Assembly (NCBI GenBank): GCA_947088155.1
Contig: CAMUFL010000010.1
Span: 1-45,044 of the forward strand
Source: an uncultured Gardnerella sp.
GTDB lineage: Bacteria > Actinomycetota > Actinomycetes > Actinomycetales > Bifidobacteriaceae
Length of the DNA stretch: 45,044 nt
Reading direction: 5' to 3'
Shown here: positions 25,031 to 32,626 of the stretch, piece by piece
Position numbering within the stretch: position 1 is the first letter of the stretch
Layout of the letters: every line of letters starts with the position of its first letter
Notes under the pieces: model-generated
Database searches by the model: none
What the model was told of the DNA's origin: nothing
Seen by the model: only the letters and a program-made list of their open reading frames with translations
Position numbers and translations under genes: made by a program

Positions 25031-26552
25031 GCGAAACACCGCCAAGCGGAGCAGTTTCAACTGTACGAGTCAGCTCGTCGTCGTCAGCGTCGTAGTCAAA
25101 AAGCTCGCCGTAACGACCCCAGCTAATCGCAATATCAAACTGCTGACGTGCCAGCGCATCCGTATGCTTACTGCGCAGCAAATCCAAAATCAACTCGCCG
25201 CGAAGCTTACCGTTGCGGTTACGGCTTAGAGCCTGATCAATTGCGTGCACAAGTGGCGCGTGCTCAATTGCCAGCCTTGCGAAGACCTGCTTGCTGTGCA
25301 AAATGTCGGCATTATGCCATTCTTCACCCTCATGCGTGATTGTAATATGGCCGTTTTCTGCTGTAAGAAGATTAAGCATTGTGCCAGCGTCAACAAGCGG
25401 GAACAAGTCATCAATTTCAAACGACAAGTCTGCAGCCAAATCAGCCAAATCGATACCATCCGGATTTTCCGAAATCACATCAAGCAAACCTGCCATTCCG
25501 CCAGGTGTTGCGTTTGGAAGAAGTCGAACCGCCACCGGCTCCGCTTTAACTTCACCCGACTCGGATTCGTCCTCATGCTTTTCTTCATCCTCATCGTCGT
25601 GGTGACGTTGAATAAGCATATCCGCAATTGCTGCAGCTTCAGTATCTTCAGCATCCTCAGTATCTGCGGACTGGGTTTGGCTTTTTGCGTCGGTAGCGTC
25701 AACGCTTTCCTGCTCAGCTGTGCTTTCTGGGGCTGAACCGGTGAGGATTGCGTACAAGTTATCAACCATCGCCTCAAATTCAGCACTGTGCTTATCTCGT
25801 GGACGAGGCAAATCAACTTGAACGTCCGCAATTAAGTGTCCCGGATGCGAGCCGAGCACGACCACGCGGTCAGCCATTTGCACAGCTTCTTCAATATTGT
25901 GCGTCACAATTAGCACGGATTTAATATCTCGCTCATCACTTGACCACAGCTTAAGCACTTCTTGACGCAAGTTTTCAGCAGTAAGCACATCAAGAGCAGA
26001 AAATGGCTCATCCATAAAAAGCGCATCCGGACGAAGCACCAAAGCGCGCGCAATACCTACTCGCTGACGCATACCGCCGGAAAGCTCCTTTGGGTAAGCG
26101 GTTTCGAAGCCGTCCAAGCCGATTGCGTCGATTGCTGCCAACGCAAGCTCTGTGCGCTTTTCTTTGCTAACTCCTCTAGCGCGCAAACCAAGTTCCACGT
26201 TGTCTTGAACTGTGAGCCATGGCATGAGTGCGAATGTTTGGAACACAATTGCGACACCCGGGTTTGGGCCAGTAAGCTCGCGTCCGCGGTACGTTACAGT
26301 GCCTTCGGTTGGTTGCACAAGGCCTGCCATTGTGCGAAGGAAGGTTGATTTTCCAGCTCCGGAGCGGCCTAGAATTGCCACGATTTCGCCTTCGCGCAGT
26401 GTGAATGAAATGTCGTGAAGCACGTGCTGAGTTGTGCCGCTGTCGGAAGTGAAGCTTTGGCTTATGTGCTTTGCGTCAATGATGTCGCTTGTGATTGATA
26501 CTTGCGCTTTTTGTGAGTTAGTTGCGCTTGTGAAGCTGTTAGTTGTAGTCAT
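25026..26552 (-). CDS. NitT/TauT-type ABC transporter ATPase with AAA-associated C-terminal domain
   Basis: The first 250 or so residues are a complete ABC domain: Walker A LGRSGAGKST, Q-loop FQTFALMPW, signature LSGGMRQRVGIARAL and Walker B LFMDEPFSALD. An acidic linker of about 60 residues (SADTEDAEDTEAAA, HHDDEDEEKHEDE) follows. The C-terminal 150 residues match the domain found attached to some nitrate/sulfonate/taurine-type ATPases (ENPDGIDLADLAADL and SWGRYGELFDYDADDDEL). The whole is 508 residues. It lies 66 bp after the permease gene. No substrate-binding protein gene is nearby, so the substrate is open. Confidence 0.92.
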   Translation of the reverse strand: MTTTNSFTSATNSQKAQVSITSDIIDAKHISQSFTSDSGTTQHVLHDISFTLREGEIVAILGRSGAGKSTFLRTMAGLVQPTEGTVTYRGRELTGPNPGVAIVFQTFALMPWLTVQDNVELGLRARGVSKEKRTELALAAIDAIGLDGFETAYPKELSGGMRQRVGIARALVLRPDALFMDEPFSALDVLTAENLRQEVLKLWSSDERDIKSVLIVTHNIEEAVQMADRVVVLGSHPGHLIADVQVDLPRPRDKHSAEFEAMVDNLYAILTGSAPESTAEQESVDATDAKSQTQSADTEDAEDTEAAAIADMLIQRHHDDEDEEKHEDESESGEVKAEPVAVRLLPNATPGGMAGLLDVISENPDGIDLADLAADLSFEIDDLFPLVDAGTMLNLLTAENGHITITHEGEEWHNADILHSKQVFARLAIEHAPLVHAIDQALSRNRNGKLRGELILDLLRSKHTDALARQQFDIAISWGRYGELFDYDADDDELTRTVETAPLGGVSR

Positions 26553-26618
26553 AATTTTTTCCGTTCTATTAATTTTCTAAATAAGATTTGCGAATTTTTA
26601 ACCTGAAACGTGTATTTT

Positions 26619-28367
26619 TTAGCCTAAAACGTATCTTTTTTCGGAAATACGTTGCAGCGGCGCCCAGAACAGTCGATTACTTAACACAACTATTAAGCTC
26701 ATAACCGTTACTCCCACAAGCGTTTTTACAGAATTACCATCGGTTGTTGCTGCAGTAATATACGCACCTAAGCCTTGAGTTTCCATGCGATTTTTGCCGT
26801 ACTCCACAATTTCCGACACAATTGACGCGTTCCAAGCTCCGCCGGCAGCAGTGATGCCGCCCGTGCACCAAGATCCAAAAATTGCTGGCAAAATCAGCGT
26901 TTTCCAGCGCAACGCTCTGCCCAAACGGAAGCTGCGTGACATTTCTCGCAAATCATCCGGAATAGCACTAGCTCCAGCAATAACGTTGAAAAGAATGTAC
27001 CACTGTGTGCCAAGTGCCATCAAAATAATACTTCCCCACCCAAGGTCAATATGCCAAGCTATAAACCACATCATTGCAAACGGGAATATGAAGTTTGCTG
27101 GGAAGCTTGCAAGAATTTGCACTATCGGTTGCATTATGCGCGAAATTTTAGGGTTCATGCCAATGTACACGCCTACCGGCACCCAAATCAGCGAGCTTAC
27201 GAAAATCAGCGCTGCCACGCGCACAAACGTCAACGCACCTAACGCTCCAGCTGTAGCGAACTCTTGTAAGCCGGTGCGAGTTGCCACAAAGTAAAGCATT
27301 TGTGCAGCGCACGCAACTATTAGAACAATCATTACGACGTTAAATACTAAATCGCCAAGCTTGCGCTGGGATGCTTTGCTCGGCCATTTAGAGCCGGTGC
27401 GTCCGAACGGGCGCGTAATAAAATCGAGCCATTCGCGAATTGGCGAGAACAGTTTGCTGATTACTTCGTCCGCGTGCGAGTGGCGAATAAGCGTCAAAAT
27501 TGCGCTGCGTCGCTCGTTGTCGGACGCGCTTTGCGTAATGCGAAAACGCTCAGCCCATGCGGTAAGCGGCTTCCACAGGAAGAAGTCGATTGCAAGAACT
27601 ACCACAATCATGGAAGCGATTGCCCACCAGATGTTGCCGAGCTTGTTTTCTGCAGCGGATTGCGCAACGAAGCTACCGATTCCAGGAAGTGCGTAAGTGT
27701 TGTTGTTTACGGAAATCATTTCGGATGCTGTGAGGAAGAACCAGCCGCCGCCCACGCTCATCATGCAGTTCCAGAGCAGTGGAATCATTGCGTTTGGCAT
27801 GTCTAGCACCCAGAATCGCTGCCAATGCGTGAGCTGAAGGCTGCGCACTGCCTCGTCTAATTCTTTTGGCTCGCTTAGCAGTGAACGGTGGAATGAGAAT
27901 GTCATGTTCCAGGCTTGGCTCGTGAAGATGGCAAAAATTGACGCCGCTTCAACGCCGAGCATGGAGCCTGGGAAAATCACTAGCCAAATGGTCACTGTTG
28001 CCGAAAGGAAGCCTAGGATTGGCACGGATTGCAGGATGTCCAAAAGCGGTATAAGCACTTTGCCTAGTCTGCGGCTTCGCGCTGCGATTGACCCGTAAAT
28101 AATTGTAAAAATAAGCGATGCTATAAGTGCCAGCATCATGCGGAATACGGATCTTAGCGTGTAGTAAGGGAGGTTAATAACGTCGGTTGATACTTTAGAA
28201 GGTATGCCGCTTGGGCCGATTGGCTGGTTGATTCTTTGTAGAAGGAATGCGCTTACGCCGAATAGTGCGATTATGCCAACGCATACAATAATGTCGGACC
28301 AAAAGCGGGTGTTTTCGTCCACTTGTGTACCTGCGCCGTTTTTTCCAGATGTTGTAAATATTGTCAT
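26619..28367 (-). CDS. ABC transporter permease with two binding-protein-dependent transport domains (NitT/TauT type)
   Basis: This 582-residue membrane protein joins two permease domains in one chain. The first covers about 20-265 (EAA-like loop around ELDEAVRSLQLTHWQRFWVL). The second covers about 340-575 (EAA-like DLREMSRSFRLGRALRWKTL followed by LPAIFGSWCTGGI). A linker with charged residues joins them. The fusion suits a single-chain partner for the downstream ATPase. ATG 28367 has AGGA 6 nt upstream. Anion or sulfur-compound importers of this group normally need a binding protein; none is encoded in this window. Confidence 0.9.
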   Translation of the reverse strand: MTIFTTSGKNGAGTQVDENTRFWSDIIVCVGIIALFGVSAFLLQRINQPIGPSGIPSKVSTDVINLPYYTLRSVFRMMLALIASLIFTIIYGSIAARSRRLGKVLIPLLDILQSVPILGFLSATVTIWLVIFPGSMLGVEAASIFAIFTSQAWNMTFSFHRSLLSEPKELDEAVRSLQLTHWQRFWVLDMPNAMIPLLWNCMMSVGGGWFFLTASEMISVNNNTYALPGIGSFVAQSAAENKLGNIWWAIASMIVVVLAIDFFLWKPLTAWAERFRITQSASDNERRSAILTLIRHSHADEVISKLFSPIREWLDFITRPFGRTGSKWPSKASQRKLGDLVFNVVMIVLIVACAAQMLYFVATRTGLQEFATAGALGALTFVRVAALIFVSSLIWVPVGVYIGMNPKISRIMQPIVQILASFPANFIFPFAMMWFIAWHIDLGWGSIILMALGTQWYILFNVIAGASAIPDDLREMSRSFRLGRALRWKTLILPAIFGSWCTGGITAAGGAWNASIVSEIVEYGKNRMETQGLGAYITAATTDGNSVKTLVGVTVMSLIVVLSNRLFWAPLQRISEKRYVLG

Positions 28368-28525
28368 GATAAGTCCTCTGGGAACGCTTATTTTTTGTCG
28401 AGAACCAGTATCACCACTATTTTTTTGCGCTTATTTTAATTTTTGCTTAAATTTTTTGATTTTATTTTTGACGCGCTTGTTTTGCCCACGGTTTTGGCAA
28501 GTGGCAGGCTACGAGCGAGCACAAT

Positions 28526-28580
28526 AAAATTTTGGCATAAAATTTTGGCGTAAAATTTTGTGTAAATTTTTGGCGTAAAA
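28526..28580. repeat. 13-bp tandem repeat (AAAATTTTGGCGT)
   Basis: About four units of AAAATTTTGGCGT and variants lie directly after the stop of the small ORF. The rest of 28368-28583 is AT-rich and holds no clear terminator or promoter, so the small ORF and the ABC genes may be one transcript. Confidence 0.8.
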
Positions 28581-28583
28581 TTT

Positions 28584-28727
28584 TTAATCGCAAATATTTT
28601 GGCGGAGATTGCCGGCTTTTATATATTCGTAAGGAACGTCCGTACTACTACTGATGCTGTCTGAATCATCACTAGCAGCGCTAACGGTATTAGTGCTCTG
28701 ATTACAACTGGTACTGTCATGTTTCAC
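28584..28727 (-). CDS. Small Ser/Thr-rich protein of 47 residues, unknown
   Basis: I do not recognise this protein. The case for a real gene is its control region: AAAGGAGGTGA ends 5-6 nt before a GTG start at 28727, a near-perfect ribosome binding site, and a consensus promoter lies 190 bp upstream. The product begins MKHDSTSCNQSTN, has a Ser/Asp-rich centre (ASDDSDSISSSTD) and ends NLRQNICD. It has no hydrophobic segment and two cysteines. It could be a small cytoplasmic protein, a leader peptide for the downstream ABC genes, or a precursor peptide; nothing nearby encodes modification enzymes. A longer reading from 28772 is unlikely because it overlaps the ribosome binding site. Confidence 0.6.
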   Translation of the reverse strand: MKHDSTSCNQSTNTVSAASDDSDSISSSTDVPYEYIKAGNLRQNICD

Positions 28728-28857
28728 GGCAATCACCTCCTTTAGCCTGTGCGCGCCAACGCAAATTCCCAAGGCAAAGCTTTAAGGTAGAATCTCGAGG
28801 AAAATTCTTAAGACAAAACCTTAAGGCAAAATCTTCTTCATTGAATCGGAGGCTTAT

Positions 28858-28895
28858 AAAAAACCAAAGGCAAAGCCCAATCCCCGTGGGGCCTT
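28858..28895 (-). terminator. Attenuator-like hairpin in the leader of the small ORF
   Basis: On the minus strand AAGGC pairs with GCCTT and CCC with GGG, separated by a CTTT bulge, and GGTTTTTT follows. This is an intrinsic-terminator shape only about 25-50 nt into the transcript. A second pairing, GTGGG with CCCAC (plus positions 97-101 and 86-90 of the 28800s block), uses overlapping bases and would exclude it, as in an attenuator or riboswitch. Positions 28773-28845 then hold repeated CCTTAAGG-like motifs. I do not recognise a known riboswitch class. Confidence 0.45.
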
Positions 28896-28912
28896 ACCCA
28901 CCGACCGAGCCA

Positions 28913-28941
28913 ATTATAAATTATTGAAGCAGGTGTGTCAA
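28913..28941 (-). promoter_or_regulatory. Consensus sigma-70-type promoter of the small ORF
   Basis: On the minus strand there is TTGACA (28936-28941), exactly 17 bp of spacer, and TATAAT (28913-28918). This is a perfect match to consensus and the best promoter in the window. Transcription would start near 28906, leaving a leader of about 180 nt before the GTG at 28727. Confidence 0.85.
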
Positions 28942-29037
28942 CCGAAAATATGAGGCTGGAAAACCGCCTGAAAAATTTACCATTTTTGCGCTAAAAACAT
29001 TAAATTTTTGCGCAACGAGGTGGGCTGTCAAATGTTC

Positions 29038-29188
29038 CTAAAGCTTTGCAGTAATGCTTCTGCGAACGGCGATTACTTGTTGATTAGTGAACACTAGCAT
29101 CATTGCTGCTGCACACGATACGCCAGACGCACCTACCACACCAAAAACACTAGCGGTTTTACTAGTAGTGAGGGTGGGTGTTGCTTGG
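29038..29188. repeat. Module X copy 2 with a truncated element E
   Basis: The sequence from GCTTTGCAGTAATGCTTCTG matches module X of the other copies. It runs into GTGAGGGTGGGTGTTGCTTG at 29168-29188, the left end of element E, and then diverges. The right end of E is missing. A degenerate AAATGTTCC just before it is the tail of a 53-bp minisatellite unit. Positions 28942-29037 otherwise hold AT-rich DNA with no recognisable feature. Confidence 0.7.
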
Positions 29189-29244
29189 TTGGCATGAATA
29201 CCAGTGTGGTAGAGATTTGAGATTTTTCGCACTGAACGAAGGAC

Positions 29245-29344
29245 GCTCGCGCGGGTAACGCGCTCGCTGCTGAGCTTGCGTGGAAAGTCCACTGGACTTC
29301 CAACGCGAGTTTCGCAAGCGAGCGTAATAAAACGCGAGCGTATC
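29245..29344 (+). repeat. Structured repeat H, copy 2
   Basis: It starts GCTCGCGCGGGTAACGCGCT and carries the core hairpin GGAAAGTCCACTGGACTTCC. The outer arms are GAGCTTGC on the left and GCGAGTTT on the right, which do not pair; this copy therefore looks like a recombinant between two versions of the element. Confidence 0.75.
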
Positions 29345-29379
29345 GTTAAGAATGTTTAAGAACAGAGCGACGAAGGAAC

Positions 29380-29505
29380 GCTCGCGCGGGTAACGCGCTC
29401 GCTACTGAGCTTGCGTTGAAAGCACACCGTGCTTTCAACTTGAGCAAGCTCACGCTCCGAGTTGCTTTCGCGCGCGCAATGCTGCGCGAAAGCAGGTCGT
29501 CGCGC
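29380..29505 (+). repeat. Structured repeat H, copy 3
   Basis: This is a complete copy that starts GCTCGCGCGGGTAACGCGCT and ends GGTCGTCGCGC. The outer stem is GAGCTTGC with GCAAGCTC and the inner stem is GTTGAAAGCAC with GTGCTTTCAAC. A third hairpin is GCTTTCGCGC with GCGCGAAAGC. Both arms of the outer and inner stems differ from copies 4 and 5 while still pairing. Confidence 0.8.
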
Positions 29506-29571
29506 ATTCGAGGAGAGAAATTCCCCAAAACTCGCGACACAGTAAAAGCTTGTTATAAGCAAAAAGGCTTC

Positions 29572-29615
29572 CGGCTTTGAGGAACCCCTAGTAGTTCGAA
29601 CAAAACCGAAAGCCG
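29572..29615. other. Nested hairpin with loop CCCTAGTA, downstream of surface gene 1
   Basis: The outer arms are CGGCTTT and AAAGCCG. An inner 4-bp stem GAAC/GTTC encloses the 8-nt loop CCCTAGTA. The hairpin at 34569-34616 has the same loop with a different inner stem (GTGC/GCAC) and different outer arms. It may be the distal terminator of the surface gene transcript. The rest of 29616-29770 shows nothing I recognise. Confidence 0.55.
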
Positions 29616-29770
29616 AACACACTCAAAAGCGGAATCCGAAAGCCTGCGCTAGAAGCTTCTGTGAAAAAAGGAATTTTAGCAAAACAGAGGCAACAGTAAA
29701 ACAGTCAAACGAGAATCTGCAGCAAATAGCCCTACACTATTCGCTTTGATTTTGAGTGCAAGTTTATAAG

Positions 29771-29801
29771 GAGTGAGCGCACTCAAACAGCACGCTCACT
29801 C
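29771..29801 (-). terminator. Hairpin 28 bp after surface gene 1
   Basis: GAGTGAGCG and CGCTCACTC form a perfect 9-bp stem. No T-run follows, so termination strength is uncertain. An equivalent stem follows surface gene 2. Confidence 0.5.
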
Positions 29802-29829
29802 AGAGCACTAACGTGCAAACACGCGATGC

Positions 29830-31626
29830 TTAGTGACGGATCTTGCGAAGAGCAGCACCAACACCAGCGAGAACAGAAGCAGCAACAGCAGCCAAAGCTA
29901 CAGTAGCACCAGTCTGGCCGAGCTTCTTCTTAGCATCCTCACCAGCATTGTTCTTCTTCTTACCACCGTTTTCACCAGCAGCAGCCTTAGCACCATGAGC
30001 ACCAGCGGCAGCAGCATCAGCAGCCTTACCAGCCTGAGCAGCGGCAGCGGCAAGCTTACCAGCCTCAGCCTTAGCAGCAGCAGTAGCAGCTGGGAAGTCC
30101 AAAGGAGCATCAGCAATAGTCTTTGGATCCTGGAAGCCCTTAACAGCAGAAGCCTCAACCCTCAAAGCCACGTTGTAAGCAAGACGATACTGTTCCTTAG
30201 CAGCATTGAATGCCTGGGAAGCAACCAAAGCCTTGCCACTCTTCTCAGCATAATCCTTCTTAGCATTAGCAAGCTCGTTAGAACCGTAAGCATCCACCAA
30301 AGCCTTAGCAGCATCAACATCAGCCTTAGCAGCCTTACCAGCATCAGTATCAGCCTTACCAGTCAACACGAAGTTGTTCTGATAATTATCGCTGGCAGCC
30401 TTAAACTGAGCGAACAAGGTATCGTACTGAGCCTGAGCCTTATCAAGGGCGGCCTTAGCGTCGTTAGAATCCTTAACAGCCTTGGTCCTATTAGCAGAAG
30501 CATCCTGAAGAACAACCTGAGCATGCATCAAATTAGCAGAAGCCTGAGCAGCATTTGGAAGAGCGCCTGGCTTGCCTGGCTTATCGCCGTGGCCCTTATC
30601 GCCCTTGCCGCTTTCGCCCTGGCCGCCCTGGCCGCCTTCGCCAGGCAATGAAGCGAACTTAGGATCATAGTCGCCCCTCAACATAAGAGCAGCAGCAGCA
30701 GCATAACCCTTAACTAAATCTTTCTTAACAGCCTTAGCAGCCTCATAAGCGTTGAAGTAATCAAGAAGCTTGCCAGTGAAGGAACCATCTTTATAGGTAC
30801 CATAATCAGCGCATGCACTTTCGAACTCCGCCTTAGCAGCATCTAACGCACGATCAGCATCATCCTCAGCAGCCTGAGCAGCATCAATCTTAACATTGAC
30901 ATCATGAAGCTTAGAAAGATAAGCGTCAGTCTTCTTCTGATCTTCAGGAGTATTAGCATTAAGAGTGCTAAGCTCGTAGTTCGCAGCCTTCAACTTCTTA
31001 GCAGTCTTAGCTTCAGCCCTAAAAGCCTTAGCATAAGGAGGGAATGCCTTATCAACAGCAGCCTTCGCATCCTCAACAGCCTTCTTAGCATCAGCAAGAT
31101 TCTTCTTAGCAGTGTTCAACTCATTTTCAAGCTCAGCAACTTTACCTGCAGCGGCATCAAACTTAGACTGAGCACCGTTCTTAGCAGTCGTAGCTTCACT
31201 GACAGCCTTATCCTTATTGAACGAAGCAGTAAGATAAGCATTAGCAGCAACAGATTCATCAGTCTTAGGAGCATCATTACCAGACTTAGCTGTTACTTTA
31301 GCTGCAGCAGAAGCAGTTGCAACAGTAAAAGTGTAATTCTTAGCAGCATCTGCAGTCAAAGCAGTAGCACTTGCAAGAATGCTTGGCATTGCTGGAAGCT
31401 CTTTAGCCTTGGCATCTTCAAGAGCCTTATTCTTCTCCTCAAGAACCTTATAAGCATCGTCCTTAGCCTTCTGAGCTTCCTTAAGCTGATCATCATAAGA
31501 CTTAGGCTTACTGGTCTCAGACTGAGCGAATGCTGGAGCAGACACGAATGCTGGAGCAGCAAAAGCCAAGCCAGAGAGGAGGGTGGCGCCAGCAGCGAAT
31601 GCGGCGATAGCCTTCTTATTCAACAT
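29830..31626 (-). CDS. Sortase-type surface protein 1, Ala/Lys-rich, helical, phase-variable promoter
   Basis: The product has 598 residues if it starts at ATG 31626, which has AAAGGA upstream; an upstream in-frame start lacks this. A signal peptide runs to about residue 35 (AGATLLSGLAFAAPAF). Most of the chain is Ala/Lys/Glu/Asp-rich with heptad-like spacing, which suggests long coiled coils. A Gly-rich segment (GGQGGQGESGKGDKGHG) lies near residue 340. The C-terminus has a sortase-like LGQTG, then a hydrophobic stretch (ATVALAAVAASVLAGVG) and RKIRH. Its signal peptide, C-terminal third and upstream region are nearly the same as in surface gene 2, whereas the middle differs. A cell-wall adhesin or structural role is inferred. 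LGQTG is not the classical LPxTG, so the sorting step is uncertain. Confidence 0.88.
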   Translation of the reverse strand: MLNKKAIAAFAAGATLLSGLAFAAPAFVSAPAFAQSETSKPKSYDDQLKEAQKAKDDAYKVLEEKNKALEDAKAKELPAMPSILASATALTADAAKNYTFTVATASAAAKVTAKSGNDAPKTDESVAANAYLTASFNKDKAVSEATTAKNGAQSKFDAAAGKVAELENELNTAKKNLADAKKAVEDAKAAVDKAFPPYAKAFRAEAKTAKKLKAANYELSTLNANTPEDQKKTDAYLSKLHDVNVKIDAAQAAEDDADRALDAAKAEFESACADYGTYKDGSFTGKLLDYFNAYEAAKAVKKDLVKGYAAAAALMLRGDYDPKFASLPGEGGQGGQGESGKGDKGHGDKPGKPGALPNAAQASANLMHAQVVLQDASANRTKAVKDSNDAKAALDKAQAQYDTLFAQFKAASDNYQNNFVLTGKADTDAGKAAKADVDAAKALVDAYGSNELANAKKDYAEKSGKALVASQAFNAAKEQYRLAYNVALRVEASAVKGFQDPKTIADAPLDFPAATAAAKAEAGKLAAAAAQAGKAADAAAAGAHGAKAAAGENGGKKKNNAGEDAKKKLGQTGATVALAAVAASVLAGVGAALRKIRH

Positions 31627-31744
31627 AATATTTTCCTTTCTTCTTCTCCTTCGTGCAGGTACACGAAGAAAAAACCTAATCTCCACAACATCGAAATATT
31701 GTGAATAACTTTCGAATCAGAGCATCTGGTTGAAAGCTGCTATT

Positions 31745-31776
31745 AACATACCCCCCCCCCCGTTCGAAAAAGTCAA
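31745..31776 (-). promoter_or_regulatory. Promoter of surface gene 1 with an 11-bp G tract in the spacer
   Basis: On the minus strand there is TTGACT (31771-31776), a 20-bp spacer that ends in eleven G, and TATGTT (31745-31750). The tract (31751-31761 as C on the plus strand) lies wholly between the two boxes. Loss of three G would give the optimal 17-bp spacer. The same layout with the same tract length occurs before surface gene 2. Confidence 0.75.
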
Positions 31777-32040
31777 GCCTCAACATGCCGTCCATGCACA
31801 AAAAATGTTGATAACTTTCCTAAAATAATCCAGAATAACTAAATAAAAGCGTAAATAATACTGTTCTCACGCTGCATTATCGTAAAATATACTAATTTCA
31901 AGGTTTTCAAAGATTTTTCCCAGAAAACTCTCAGGAAACTCCCTCAAACTCCCCCACTCCACCCCCAAACCCTTGCAATCTCAACGTTTTCTACTCAACA
32001 CGCCGACCCCTGCATCCAACGCGCACCACTCGCACCCAAC
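31751..32040. repeat. Duplicated upstream block, copy 1
   Basis: These 290 bp match 36556-36845 with essentially no difference that I can see, including the C11 tract. They form the promoter-distal part of the surface gene upstream region. The block ends at CGCACCCAAC in both copies. Here a structured H repeat follows; in the other copy a 53-bp repeat unit follows directly. Confidence 0.9.
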
Positions 32041-32168
32041 GCTCGCGCGAATAACGCGCTCGCTATGAAACTCGCGTTGGAAGTCCACTGGACTTCCAAC
32101 TTAAGCGAGTTTCCGCTCCGAGTTGCCTTCGCGCGCTACGCTTTAAGCGCTTCGGCAGGTCGTCGCGC
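32041..32168 (+). repeat. Structured repeat H, copy 4
   Basis: It begins GCTCGCGCGAATAACGCGCT and ends GGTCGTCGCGC. Outer stem: AAACTCGC with GCGAGTTT. Inner stem: GTTGGAAGTCCA with TGGACTTCCAAC around a single C. It is absent from the matching place after 36845, so the comparison of the two flanks shows it as an insertion. Confidence 0.85.
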
Positions 32169-32199
32169 AAACGCCGACGCCCGCACCCAGCCACACAAC

Positions 32200-32448
32200 A
32201 GCGACAAACGCCGTGTAATTCCCTGGCAAATGTTCCACAAATTGGCCAATCCAGCAACAAAAGCCAGGAAATCTCCCGGCAAATGTTCAACGAAAGCGCG
32301 AAAGTAGCGACAAACGCCAGGTAAAACTCCGGCAAATGTTCCAAAACAACGCAAATCCAGCGACAAAAGCCGGAGAATTTTCCGGAAAATGTTCAATAAT
32401 GACGCAAATCCAGCGACAAAAGCCAGAAAAATACACGGCAAATGTTCC
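32200..32448 (+). repeat. 53-bp minisatellite M, array 3
   Basis: Five units: the GG of (C)GGCAAATGTTC falls at 32225, 32278, 32331, 32384 and 32437, exactly 53 bp apart. AGCGACAAAxGCC and a short hairpin precede each. The last unit runs straight into module X. Confidence 0.92.
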
Positions 32449-32449
32449 T

Positions 32450-32626
32450 GTAGCTTTGCAGTAATGCTTCTGCGAACGGCGAGTATTTGTTGCTTAGTGA
32501 ACTTTAGCAGTATTGCTCTGCAGACGTTGAGTACTTGTTGGTTCGCGAACACTAGCATCAGTGCTGCTGCACACACCACACCAGACTCTCCTACCACTCC
32601 ACAAAACACTAGCGGTTTTACTAGTA
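32450..32626. repeat. Module X, copy 3, with an internal 48-bp duplication
   Basis: It matches modules at 113, 29038 and 36943. In this copy the first unit (CTTTGCAGTAATGCTTCTGC at 32454) is followed 48 bp later by a diverged second unit (CTTTAGCAGTATTGCTCTGC at 32502). Confidence 0.7.

Noticed and set aside
28584..28727. Lanthipeptide or lasso peptide precursor
   Set aside because: The peptide has Ser, Thr and Cys but no recognisable core pattern, and no modification enzyme is encoded nearby.
29833..31704. Ser/Leu-rich plus-strand ORFs over the surface gene
   Set aside because: They are the antisense reading of Ala/Lys/Asp-rich coiled-coil codons.
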